Assembly: GCA_002706765.1 (NCBI GenBank)
Contig: PAJV01000045.1
Location: 62,001-126,000, forward strand
Direction: 5' to 3'
Length of the DNA stretch: 64,000 nt
Origin: Gimesia sp.
GTDB lineage: Bacteria > Planctomycetota > Planctomycetia > Planctomycetales > Planctomycetaceae
Position 1 is the stretch's first letter. Every line of letters starts with the position of its first letter. A program made the translations under genes and the position numbers. This document shows, one piece after another, positions 1 through 8,391 of the stretch. Under the pieces are notes generated by a model. It saw only the letters and a list, made by a program, of their open reading frames with translations, was not told where the DNA came from and did no database searches.

Positions 1-784
1 GATGAATCTGGTTTAACTCTTTTAATAGATCCAGCTGATTGCTCTGGGGCTTGCCGCGTAGTTGTGAGATCGGGTTCAGATTCGCAATCCGTGGTTCTGA
101 TTTACTGACGACTGTTCCCTGGTAAATTGAAGGTAACTGGCGGCTGTCCCAGTAAGGCGAACCCACGGGATTGCGGGGAATCGTGATCGCGACGAAGGCC
201 GGCAGGTTCTGTGTCTCGGCGCCCAGTCCATAGGTCACCCAGCTCCCCAGGGAAGGCCAGCCTTCGCGTCCGCGCCCCGTTGTCATCGCTCGCATCCCGG
301 CCACATGATTTCGAATGTTGGGCAACTGCATGGAACGAATCAGCGTCACATCATCAACAATCTCGCCGAAGTGAGGCAGCAGGGCCGTATTGATCTCCAT
401 TCCCGATTCGCCACACTTCTCAAACGTATCAGGCGCCGGCATGATGATGGAAGTTGCCTGACCGGCATTGTCATATTTAATGCCATCCCCGGGAAATCGT
501 TTGCCCGCATATTCATCCAGTGTCGGCTTGCGATCAAACAGATCCAGGTGACTGGGACCTCCGCCACAAAAAATCGAAATCATGGATTTCGCTCGCGCCG
601 GGTGAGTCGTCTTTTTGGGTTTCAGATCATACGTGATTTCTTCCAGGGGCGGCTTTTCAGGCGCTCCGAGCAACTGGTCGTCTTTTAACAACGTCGCCAG
701 TGCCAGGGAAGACACACCGAAAGCACTTTGCGCCAGAAAATGACGACGGGAACCGTTTGAATAATCATGACTGTTCTGAAACAC
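1..784 (-). CDS. DUF1501 domain protein, Tat-exported (3' part beyond window)
   Basis: The gene enters from the left edge, so its C-terminus is missing. The chosen start is a GTG at 782-784, because no in-frame ATG exists and a GGGAG Shine-Dalgarno lies 6 nt upstream. The N-terminus carries a twin-arginine signal (SRRHFL at residues 12-17) followed by a hydrophobic stretch, so export in folded form is expected. Residues 75-84 read GGPSHLDLFD, the sulfatase-like opening typical of DUF1501 proteins. It lies 66 bp downstream of the PSCyt1/DUF1549/DUF1553 gene on the same strand. This pairing recurs throughout planctomycetes and suggests joint action on an exported, perhaps polysaccharide-linked substrate, but no reaction is established. 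The family call is firm and the function open. Confidence 0.85.
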   Translation of the reverse strand, partial: MFQNSHDYSNGSRRHFLAQSAFGVSSLALATLLKDDQLLGAPEKPPLEEITYDLKPKKTTHPARAKSMISIFCGGGPSHLDLFDRKPTLDEYAGKRFPGDGIKYDNAGQATSIIMPAPDTFEKCGESGMEINTALLPHFGEIVDDVTLIRSMQLPNIRNHVAGMRAMTTGRGREGWPSLGSWVTYGLGAETQNLPAFVAITIPRNPVGSPYWDSRQLPSIYQGTVVSKSEPRIANLNPISQLRGKPQSNQLDLLKELNQIH

Positions 785-850
785 AACATACTCCCTTCGG
801 AGAGATTATTATCTTACAGGTACCTGTCTGACACCTGACTAAAAAATGAG

Positions 851-3496
851 TTATTCGATATACAGAAACTGATTGGTACCAAACAGGACATGGCACAAAG
901 AAGTCAGAGCTTCCTGCCGGGGGGCTTTTACTTTTTTCGCCTGGTATTCCTGTAACTGCAACTGGTAGTGTTTCTCCAGCGCCTGCAGCTCTGCTGACGA
1001 CGGTTCATTACTCAAAGCCAGTTTCCAGGCAGTCTGCACCAGGTTCGCTGCATCAGCGGGCTTCTCTGCTGTCGCCAGTACGCGCTTTGCAAACGCCACT
1101 GACTGTTCCCGCATGAATTCGCTGTTCAACAATGCCAGTGATTGAGTCGCCACCGTAGATGAGACCCGCTGCTCACAGTTGGGTTCCATGCTGGGCGCAT
1201 CAAAGGCATTCAGCATCGTGACCGGCTGGGTGCGTCTCACCTGGATATAAATGGAACGCTTCAATTCACGTCGATCCGGAGAGATTTTTCCCGAGCCGAC
1301 GGTAATGATTCCACTGTCGGCCAGAGAGACCGGAACGGGTGCCCCAAACTGGTCCCGATTCAGTTCACCACTCACGGCCAGGATCGCATCGCGAATCGAT
1401 TCTGCTTCCAGCCGCCTCAGATTCATCCGCCAGAGCAGCCTGTTATCAGCGTCGATCGCCATCGCTTTTTCAGAATGCGAAGCGGAAGTCTGCCGATACG
1501 TCCGCGAGGTCATAATCAGTCGATGAATCCGTTTCAGTTCCCAGCCATGTTCCATGAAGTCGGCTGCCAGCCAGTCCAGCAGATCGGGATGCGTGGGAGT
1601 TGCAGCGCGTGAGCCAAAATCTCCCGTCGAATCAACGATGGCCTGGCCGAAATGATGCATCCAGAAGCGGTTCATGAGCACACGGGCCACGAGCGGATGC
1701 TGGCCACTGGTCAGATACCGGGCATAGGCCAGCCGACGACCAGACGTGGGCAGGGCCGGATCATTGATGGCAAATGTGTTCTCTGCTTTGGAGCCAACCA
1801 CCGTCAGTCCACCTGGCGTAATCTTTTCTGATTCGGGTGAGGAAATATCGCCACGATAAAAAACGAACGTTTCCGGCAGATGCTGTGTGTCTTCGGTCGC
1901 CACCCGGATATACTCCGGTTGAGGAATCTGCTTACGGATTTCATCCGCTTCCGCTTTGACATCTTCATAACGTTTTGCCAGTTCCTTGCCATCTTTATAG
2001 CGCGCCAGAAAGAGGTGCAGACGTCCCGGCACCAGCAGATCCAGCATCGGGTACTTCTTCTTCAGAAACTCTGACTGTTCGGCAGTTCGTTCCTTGACGG
2101 CAGTATCATAAGCGGTTTTTGCCCGCTCGCGGTCTGCGTCAGGGACTTCCTTCAGCACCCGTTCCGAGATCAACTTCGTGACTTCTGCCTTGATCTGATT
2201 ATGCTGCTCATCCAGTTTTTTGACCTGCGCCGACAGTTCGGCGACTTTTGCTTTTTCTGCCTGCGACATTAAAGCCGCCCGGCGACTGGCAGGTTTCCGC
2301 CATTTGTCGGCATCGTAAACCGGTGCAATAACAGCTCTCAGCCGATAAAAGTCTTCCTGAGGAATCGGATCAAACCGGTGATGATGACATTCAGCACAAC
2401 CGACGGTCATCCCCAGTAATGAGGAAGACATAATCTTCACTGTTTCCGTAATGACCTGGTTCTGTGCCAGGGCAGGATCCATTGGACCGGATCCTGTTCC
2501 ATCCGGAGCCAACCGCAGAAAACCCGTCGCCGTCAGTTTGTCACACACAGCGGGATCCTGGTCTACCAGCTTCTGGGCCGTGGCATGCGTGGCTTTGACC
2601 AGCTCGTCTCCAGCCAGCTGTTCTTGAATAAACTGATCCCACGGCTTATCAGCATTCAATGCGCGGATGACATAATCGCGATAGTGCCAGGCATCCGGGC
2701 GAATCACATCTTTATCATCGTAGCCTTCGGAATCTGCATAGCCGGCGACATCCAGCCAGTGCCGTGCCCAGCGTTCGCCGTAATGCGGTGACGCCAGCAG
2801 ACGATCCACCATTTTTTCATAGGCATTCGGCGACTTGTCTGACAGATACGTTTTCACGTCTTCCGGAGCAGGGGGCAGACCGGTTAAATCAAAGGCAACC
2901 CGACGAATCAGCGTCAGACGATCTGCCTCTTCGGAAAACCAGAGTCCCTTCGCTTGCAGTTTACGGGCCACAAACACATCGACCGGGTTCAGGGTTTCTG
3001 ATTTGTGTTCTTCGGCAAGCCGCGCCACGTCCGGCAGCTTTGCTTTTTGAATCGGTTGAAACGCCCAGTGAGAACGTTCGGCTTCCGTCATCAGGAACTC
3101 ACCCGGTTTCACTTCGCCTGTTGGCTCTGGTCCTGCGACAGCGCCCTGGTCGATCCATCTGGCAATCACAGCCACTTCTTCCGGCTTCAGACGCAGTTTC
3201 TCATCGGGAGGCATATCGCCCGATTCTACATACTGAAACAGCAGGCTGTCGGCATGTTTTCCGGGTGAAATCGCATCTCCCGAATCTCCGCCTTTTAAAA
3301 TCAAACGCTTTAACCGCAGATCAAGTGCGCCGGAAAGCTCTTTTTCTTCGCCGTGACAATGAAAGCAATAGGCTTTAAATATCGGCCGGATGTCTTTTTC
3401 AAACGTCAACTGTTCTTCAGCAGCAGGGGCAGAGGAACTCCATGCAAACAGTGAGATCAAGCCGGGCAGCAGCAGTGCATTTACGCGGTAGAACAA
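851..3496 (-). CDS. Planctomycete cytochrome c / DUF1549 / DUF1553 protein
   Basis: The 881-residue protein begins with a Sec signal peptide (about residues 1-26, ending near APAAEE). A planctomycete-type cytochrome c domain (PSCyt1) follows, with heme motif CFHCH (C44, C47, H48) and a later MPPDEKL segment that could supply the distal methionine. DUF1549 occupies roughly residues 165-375 and contains RHWLDVAGYADSEGYDD. A second CxxCH-like motif (CAECHHHRFDPI) lies near residue 370, followed by a charged helical linker. DUF1553 fills the C-terminal 300 residues (VLMNRFWMHHFG). The protein probably transfers electrons in the cell envelope, but the substrate is unknown. It starts an apparent two-gene unit with the DUF1501 gene and has full family length. 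Confidence 0.92.
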   Translation of the reverse strand: MFYRVNALLLPGLISLFAWSSSAPAAEEQLTFEKDIRPIFKAYCFHCHGEEKELSGALDLRLKRLILKGGDSGDAISPGKHADSLLFQYVESGDMPPDEKLRLKPEEVAVIARWIDQGAVAGPEPTGEVKPGEFLMTEAERSHWAFQPIQKAKLPDVARLAEEHKSETLNPVDVFVARKLQAKGLWFSEEADRLTLIRRVAFDLTGLPPAPEDVKTYLSDKSPNAYEKMVDRLLASPHYGERWARHWLDVAGYADSEGYDDKDVIRPDAWHYRDYVIRALNADKPWDQFIQEQLAGDELVKATHATAQKLVDQDPAVCDKLTATGFLRLAPDGTGSGPMDPALAQNQVITETVKIMSSSLLGMTVGCAECHHHRFDPIPQEDFYRLRAVIAPVYDADKWRKPASRRAALMSQAEKAKVAELSAQVKKLDEQHNQIKAEVTKLISERVLKEVPDADRERAKTAYDTAVKERTAEQSEFLKKKYPMLDLLVPGRLHLFLARYKDGKELAKRYEDVKAEADEIRKQIPQPEYIRVATEDTQHLPETFVFYRGDISSPESEKITPGGLTVVGSKAENTFAINDPALPTSGRRLAYARYLTSGQHPLVARVLMNRFWMHHFGQAIVDSTGDFGSRAATPTHPDLLDWLAADFMEHGWELKRIHRLIMTSRTYRQTSASHSEKAMAIDADNRLLWRMNLRRLEAESIRDAILAVSGELNRDQFGAPVPVSLADSGIITVGSGKISPDRRELKRSIYIQVRRTQPVTMLNAFDAPSMEPNCEQRVSSTVATQSLALLNSEFMREQSVAFAKRVLATAEKPADAANLVQTAWKLALSNEPSSAELQALEKHYQLQLQEYQAKKVKAPRQEALTSLCHVLFGTNQFLYIE

Positions 3497-3729
3497 ATCG
3501 CTGTTCCTTCATATCAGGGAACATCTTCAGGGCGGGAGTTATTTCGTAAGGATCAACGAATATAACTACAGTGGTGGGAATCCTTTATAACGTGTATCGG
3601 CTGTAAAGTCAAATTATTTAACTTTACTTACAGCTTTCCCGAGCCCAGAATAACAGACATTTCATAAGCTGTTGACTGGCAAACGTCGAAATCGCCGCCA
3701 TACACAAGAGTTAATGCAAACGCATGCGA

Positions 3730-6096
3730 TCATTCACGTACAAGCGTCTGTTCCACCGGTTCTTCAACAATCAGTTCTGAATCTTCCATTGCAGGCACCT
3801 GGGATCGTTTGGCATACCGCGCCAGCAATGCGGGTAGAAAGATCAGGTCTCCAAACAGGGCAGATGAAATCGTCAATCCGCTCATGATGGCGAAGATCCG
3901 CTGATCGCGCATGTCGCTGAAGATTACAGTCGAGAAACCGGCCACCAGAATCACCGTCGTCATGATCAACGCCGTCCCCACGCCGGTAAAAGCACGACGG
4001 ATCGCTTCTTCATCACTGTCGACCAGCAACTGCTCTTCGCGGAAGCGGGTCAGGAAGTGAATGGTATCATCGACGGCAATTCCCAGGCAGACCGTAAACG
4101 CACACACACTGACAATCTCCAGCGCCTGCCCTGTGAAGACCAGAAACGCACCGGTGACAGCCAGAGGAAACATATTCGGGACGATAGAAATCAATCCCAG
4201 TCGCAGGGAACGGAAGGCAAACGCCAGCACGATCAGAATGATAATCGCGGCACTCCCCAGGCTCGCAGCAAGATCCACAACAATCTGGTAGAGGTTCCGC
4301 CAGCGCCAGACGGCAGAACCCGTCAGTTCAAATTGAAAATGCGGATGCGCCGCGGCAATCGTTTTCAATCCTGCTTCGATCCGGGTGAAGGTAGGTCCAT
4401 AACGGGCGATCCCCAGGTCCTGTACATGAAAACTCACCTCGGCCTGGTTGCGTTCCGGCGTATAGAAGGCACGCTTGAGCGGGGGAGGCAGCAGATCCAT
4501 CATCGACATCCGCTCTTCCGGCTTACCTTCACCGGGCAGTGCCCCCAGGATATTGCGAATCGAAATCGGATGGCCGATCAAATCTTCCTGCAGCAGTAGA
4601 TCATCGACTTCACTGATGGCGATCAACACTTCCGGAGAATCGGAGGGAACATCATCGTCCCAGGTGACCTGCACCCGTGAATGTTCCAAGCCACCCATCG
4701 CCCGGTCCATATGACTCAATGCTACGGCCGCCTCCGAGCCATCAGGCAGCATATTAGCACGCCGCTCATCCGGACGAAGTGTCAGTGAAATCAGAATCAG
4801 AATTGCGGTCACACCGATGCCCAGTGAACTGATCAGTCGCGTTCGCTTGAGAACCATCTCAATAATCACACTGATCCGTCCCAGATGCCGGTCGATGATC
4901 CCTTTCCCATAACCGACGTGAATTGAACGGCCCAGCCAGGTGCGGCAGGCCAGGGGAATCACCGTGATGACCGCGATAAATGTCAGCAGCACCCCGACCA
5001 CACAACTGTAACCGAATTCGCGCACTGTTTCATGATGAGCCAGGGAAAGCGATCCAAAGCCGATGGCCGTCGTCACCGAAGTCAGCAGGCAAGCCAGTCC
5101 GACTTCCTGGACACCACGCCTGGCAGCATCTCGACCACTCAATCCGGCGGCACGATGCTTCCGGATCTGGACCATCAGGTGCACGCCATCCGTCAGTCCC
5201 ACCAGGCTCAGTAAAACGGGCAGCACGACATCGTTGAACGGATTGTCCTGAAAATCCAGGAACTGAATAAATCCCATCGTCAGAAATACGCCGAACATCG
5301 GTGCCAGCGCGACAATGATCACCGCAGAGATCCCGCGGAACAGGATCACAGCCATAAACAGAATCATGCCGTACCCGATGACCTGGTATTTCACCTTGTT
5401 TGCATTATGAGTCCGCACGGCAGTCAGGTAGATCGGCACCTTTCCGGTTGTCAGGAAAGAAAAATCCACTCCCGGGTATTTCGCGGCAACCTCGGCTGCA
5501 ACTTTCTTGATTCCGGTCGTACACTCTTCGTCATCCGTCACGCGAAACCAATCGAACTGAATCATCAGCAACAGCGTCTTGCCATCCACGGACAGCAGTT
5601 GTCCGCTGACCAGCGGGTTCGCTATTGCTTTTTCTTTGGCGGCATCCAGCCGTATCTGCGAAGCCCGTTCATTCGGAATCAAAGGTTCCCGCAAACCAAA
5701 GATATTCAGATTCGGAATATCATCGAGCCAGAAGACACTGTTGACATAATCCAGCGATTCGATCCGCTCGACAATTTCACGAAGCGCTTTAATTCGCTCC
5801 GGCGTGAAAAAGTCTTCCGAGTCAATCACCAGAATGGTATCGGCGTCGGTCAGGCTAATCGGATCGACATCCGGGGGCGCTTCGCGCACTTTTTGGGGCT
5901 TTTCAGCCTTCTGCGGCTGTACCTGTTCAACCGGTGCGGGCGTAAACCAGTCGCGAACCTGTTCGGGCATCGTATAGCCCAGGATCGCAATTCCACTCAG
6001 CAACAGTATGAACAGCGTGACCATGAGAGGATGGTCGGCCATCCAGACGGAACATCGATTAAACGCGCGAAACACTCTCGATTCTCTTTCTTTCAA
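3730..6096 (-). CDS. MMPL/RND family membrane transporter
   Basis: This 788-residue integral membrane protein has the duplicated RND layout. A first TM (about residues 20-45) leads into a large extracytoplasmic domain, then a five-helix bundle (about 235-410) containing GLTDGVHLM. A second extracytoplasmic domain follows, then a second bundle containing GIAVDDTIHFL. These acidic motifs in the fourth helix of each half are typical of proton-driven RND/MMPL and SSD-like proteins. The likely role is export of a lipid or hydrophobic compound, with no substrate inferable. It lies 60 bp downstream of the redoxin/copper-monooxygenase gene on the same strand, so co-transcription is likely. A 10-bp hairpin without a U-tract sits near 3600, between this gene and the next. 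Confidence 0.85.
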   Translation of the reverse strand: MKERESRVFRAFNRCSVWMADHPLMVTLFILLLSGIAILGYTMPEQVRDWFTPAPVEQVQPQKAEKPQKVREAPPDVDPISLTDADTILVIDSEDFFTPERIKALREIVERIESLDYVNSVFWLDDIPNLNIFGLREPLIPNERASQIRLDAAKEKAIANPLVSGQLLSVDGKTLLLMIQFDWFRVTDDEECTTGIKKVAAEVAAKYPGVDFSFLTTGKVPIYLTAVRTHNANKVKYQVIGYGMILFMAVILFRGISAVIIVALAPMFGVFLTMGFIQFLDFQDNPFNDVVLPVLLSLVGLTDGVHLMVQIRKHRAAGLSGRDAARRGVQEVGLACLLTSVTTAIGFGSLSLAHHETVREFGYSCVVGVLLTFIAVITVIPLACRTWLGRSIHVGYGKGIIDRHLGRISVIIEMVLKRTRLISSLGIGVTAILILISLTLRPDERRANMLPDGSEAAVALSHMDRAMGGLEHSRVQVTWDDDVPSDSPEVLIAISEVDDLLLQEDLIGHPISIRNILGALPGEGKPEERMSMMDLLPPPLKRAFYTPERNQAEVSFHVQDLGIARYGPTFTRIEAGLKTIAAAHPHFQFELTGSAVWRWRNLYQIVVDLAASLGSAAIIILIVLAFAFRSLRLGLISIVPNMFPLAVTGAFLVFTGQALEIVSVCAFTVCLGIAVDDTIHFLTRFREEQLLVDSDEEAIRRAFTGVGTALIMTTVILVAGFSTVIFSDMRDQRIFAIMSGLTISSALFGDLIFLPALLARYAKRSQVPAMEDSELIVEEPVEQTLVRE

Positions 6097-6156
6097 TGGT
6101 GGGGATCAAATATCGCAGAAAATAGAACAGAGCGAACGCTTTTCTTCAACCAGAAA

Positions 6157-8145
6157 TCATCTGTTTTTCCTGACAGGAAATTCCAGTTCCTCGAGTTGAA
6201 TTTCTCCATCATCATCATGGTCGCGGATATGACCATAGCGCTGCACGGCCAGCGGGACCTCGTCCAGCATCACATGCCCGTCACCATTTTTATCAAATCG
6301 TTTGAAAAATTCAGCGGCCTGTCTGTCAAAGTCGCGTTTTCTTTCCACTTCTCGCTTTTTTAATTCTGCTTCACTCAATTTCTTCTGAGGCCGCGGTTTT
6401 TCAACCTGCTTCTTTTTCCGGGGTTCAGCCACTTCAAAAAAGGCAATCGCCATTTCTTCCCAGGTCTGATCGCCCCAGGTCACGTATTCGCCGGGGTCGG
6501 GATTGAACGGATTCTCTTTAGAGTTGTCGAATTTCACCGTGAACTCCAGCGAATCCACATCGTCCAGTTTCATGGGCTGACTCAGTTCGTAGATATGCTG
6601 CCAGTTGAAATCGTAGTTCGGTACATCCAGCAGAATCTCCGACTCGTCCTTCTGCTTCATAAACAGCCGGAACGATTTGCCTCGCAAATGCATGTGCGGC
6701 GCGATCGCCAGCAGTTCGGCTTCGGACGGGATACGATGAACTTTCGCCGTGACTGGAAAATCTTTGGTGTGCGGCGGAATTTCAAATTCTTGATCGATGC
6801 CGATCAGAGTGAAGACTTCGTGCGTAATCTCCTTCTCTTCGCCAAACAACAGACCGACTTTGGAGATGTCTTCCGCCGCCGATCCATTCGGTGTGTAATG
6901 CATCTGAAACACCAGTTTTGAACCGGCGGGGACCCGGCGGGCCCGTCCTTCAGGCAGCTTTTTGATCCGCTGTCCGGGCACATACGCAGTCAACCAGCCA
7001 ATGCCTCGAAAGTCGGCCCCATCAGGAGGCCGAATAAAGACGATGGCATGATGCACGACGGAGCGATTGCCCGGCAGCACCTGCGCCCCGGTCACCCATT
7101 TGTCTTCCTCAAAGCCGGGATCGACGACAAAGTACTGATATTCCACCACGCCTTCTGCGGGAACCTCATACGGTCGTTTCCGCATTTCAAAGACGGCTTC
7201 GGGAATTTCCGGCAGATGCCAGCCTTCACGAAACTCGGGAAGTTGCGGCATGTTTTTCACATCGCCATAAGGCATGCCGCCGGCAACCCAGTCGCGGAGC
7301 ACTTTTTTATCCTCTTCTGACATGAAACGGGCATTGGCATAATGACCATACTTCGGACTCGCGTGCCAGGGAGGCATGCGCCCATCGTCGATGGTTTCCA
7401 GCATGGTATCTGCCCAGCCCCGGACTTCGTCATAGTCGGTCAGGCTGAAGGGTGCGATTTCACCTTTGCGGTGGCATTCTACACAATGCTGATTCAACAC
7501 CCGCGCGACTTCATTACAGAAAGTCAGGCTGGTTGTGACCTCAGTTTTTTTGACGCGTCCAATGAAACAGCCGTTCGGTTCTGTCACCGCCAGTTTAACC
7601 GGTTTCCCCGCCAGGACCTGATCGACGGCATTCTTCAGATCATTCGAAGTCGTTTCGGCTCGAGAAATCCCAGGCAGATACTGATTATCGATGCGTCCCC
7701 GATATTGAATCGCCAGGTTCTCATCCAGCACAAATACTTCCGGGGTCCGTTTTGCCTGGTAGCGGTCGGCAACTTCATTGCCGTAGTCTTTTGCCATTGG
7801 AAACTGGATCTTGTATTTTTTGACGTATGCCTGCACGTCTTCCAGCGAATCCTGTTGGTTACTGTTCACCCCAATCAAACGCACACCCTGCGACTGGTAT
7901 GTCGAATGCAGTTCATTCAGTTTGGGACCATACAGCCGCGCCAGCGGACATTCTGCTCCCAGAAAACAGACGACGGTCACCTTCTGATCAGGCGATTTGC
8001 TGAGTTCTACGGTTTCACCGGAAGCGGTGGGCAGGCGAAACGTCAAATCAGCGGGTGAGGGAGCCGCCGTTGGCTTATCCCCCCAGAGAGGACTTCCGCA
8101 AACCAGAATCAATAAAACGGAAAAGTTTACACAGCGACGAAACAT
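6157..8145 (-). CDS. Secreted redoxin - cytochrome c - Cu-monooxygenase-like - EF-hand fusion protein
   Basis: A 662-residue exported protein that combines four modules. After a signal peptide (about 1-22) comes an AhpC/TSA-type redoxin domain (about 35-185) with FLGAECPLARLYGPKL; only one cysteine stands at the usual active site. Next is a heme-binding segment with CVECHRKG and a later MPPWH. The third region resembles copper type II ascorbate-dependent monooxygenases (PHM/DBH-like), with HH in SVVHHAIVF and HMHLRG as candidate copper ligands. The C-terminus holds two EF-hand loops (DKNGDGHVMLDE and DHDDDGEIQLEE). The start is supported by AGGAAGGA 7 nt upstream of ATG. The architecture suggests redox chemistry on an extracytoplasmic substrate; the substrate is unknown. 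It heads a likely operon with the MMPL transporter. Confidence 0.85.
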   Translation of the reverse strand: MFRRCVNFSVLLILVCGSPLWGDKPTAAPSPADLTFRLPTASGETVELSKSPDQKVTVVCFLGAECPLARLYGPKLNELHSTYQSQGVRLIGVNSNQQDSLEDVQAYVKKYKIQFPMAKDYGNEVADRYQAKRTPEVFVLDENLAIQYRGRIDNQYLPGISRAETTSNDLKNAVDQVLAGKPVKLAVTEPNGCFIGRVKKTEVTTSLTFCNEVARVLNQHCVECHRKGEIAPFSLTDYDEVRGWADTMLETIDDGRMPPWHASPKYGHYANARFMSEEDKKVLRDWVAGGMPYGDVKNMPQLPEFREGWHLPEIPEAVFEMRKRPYEVPAEGVVEYQYFVVDPGFEEDKWVTGAQVLPGNRSVVHHAIVFIRPPDGADFRGIGWLTAYVPGQRIKKLPEGRARRVPAGSKLVFQMHYTPNGSAAEDISKVGLLFGEEKEITHEVFTLIGIDQEFEIPPHTKDFPVTAKVHRIPSEAELLAIAPHMHLRGKSFRLFMKQKDESEILLDVPNYDFNWQHIYELSQPMKLDDVDSLEFTVKFDNSKENPFNPDPGEYVTWGDQTWEEMAIAFFEVAEPRKKKQVEKPRPQKKLSEAELKKREVERKRDFDRQAAEFFKRFDKNGDGHVMLDEVPLAVQRYGHIRDHDDDGEIQLEELEFPVRKNR

Positions 8146-8391
8146 AAAGTGGTCCTTCCTCCTGTAAGGGAAATCGACAGGAGCTGTATTGTATCAACTG
8201 GCTGGAAACCCTCGCAAGACCCACTGTACGGAAATGAAGCCCGTCTCGTTGATTGCATAATTTCATTTGGATATACTCGATCTAACTCGAACAGGTTTCA
8301 GTTTTTGGTAAAAGTGTGAAAAATTGACTTCCGCTGAAATTGAGCCGGTTCTCTGCAGTGTGCTCCTGATGACGACAAAGGAAGGCGAAAA

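Noticed and set aside
2764-3378. 204-codon plus-strand frame opposite the cytochrome/DUF1549 gene
   Set aside because: Shadow frame with Arg/Pro/Ser bias and no recognisable domain.
5407-6363. Long plus-strand open frame opposite the MMPL gene
   Set aside because: Antisense shadow of two strongly supported minus-strand genes, with no domain of its own.
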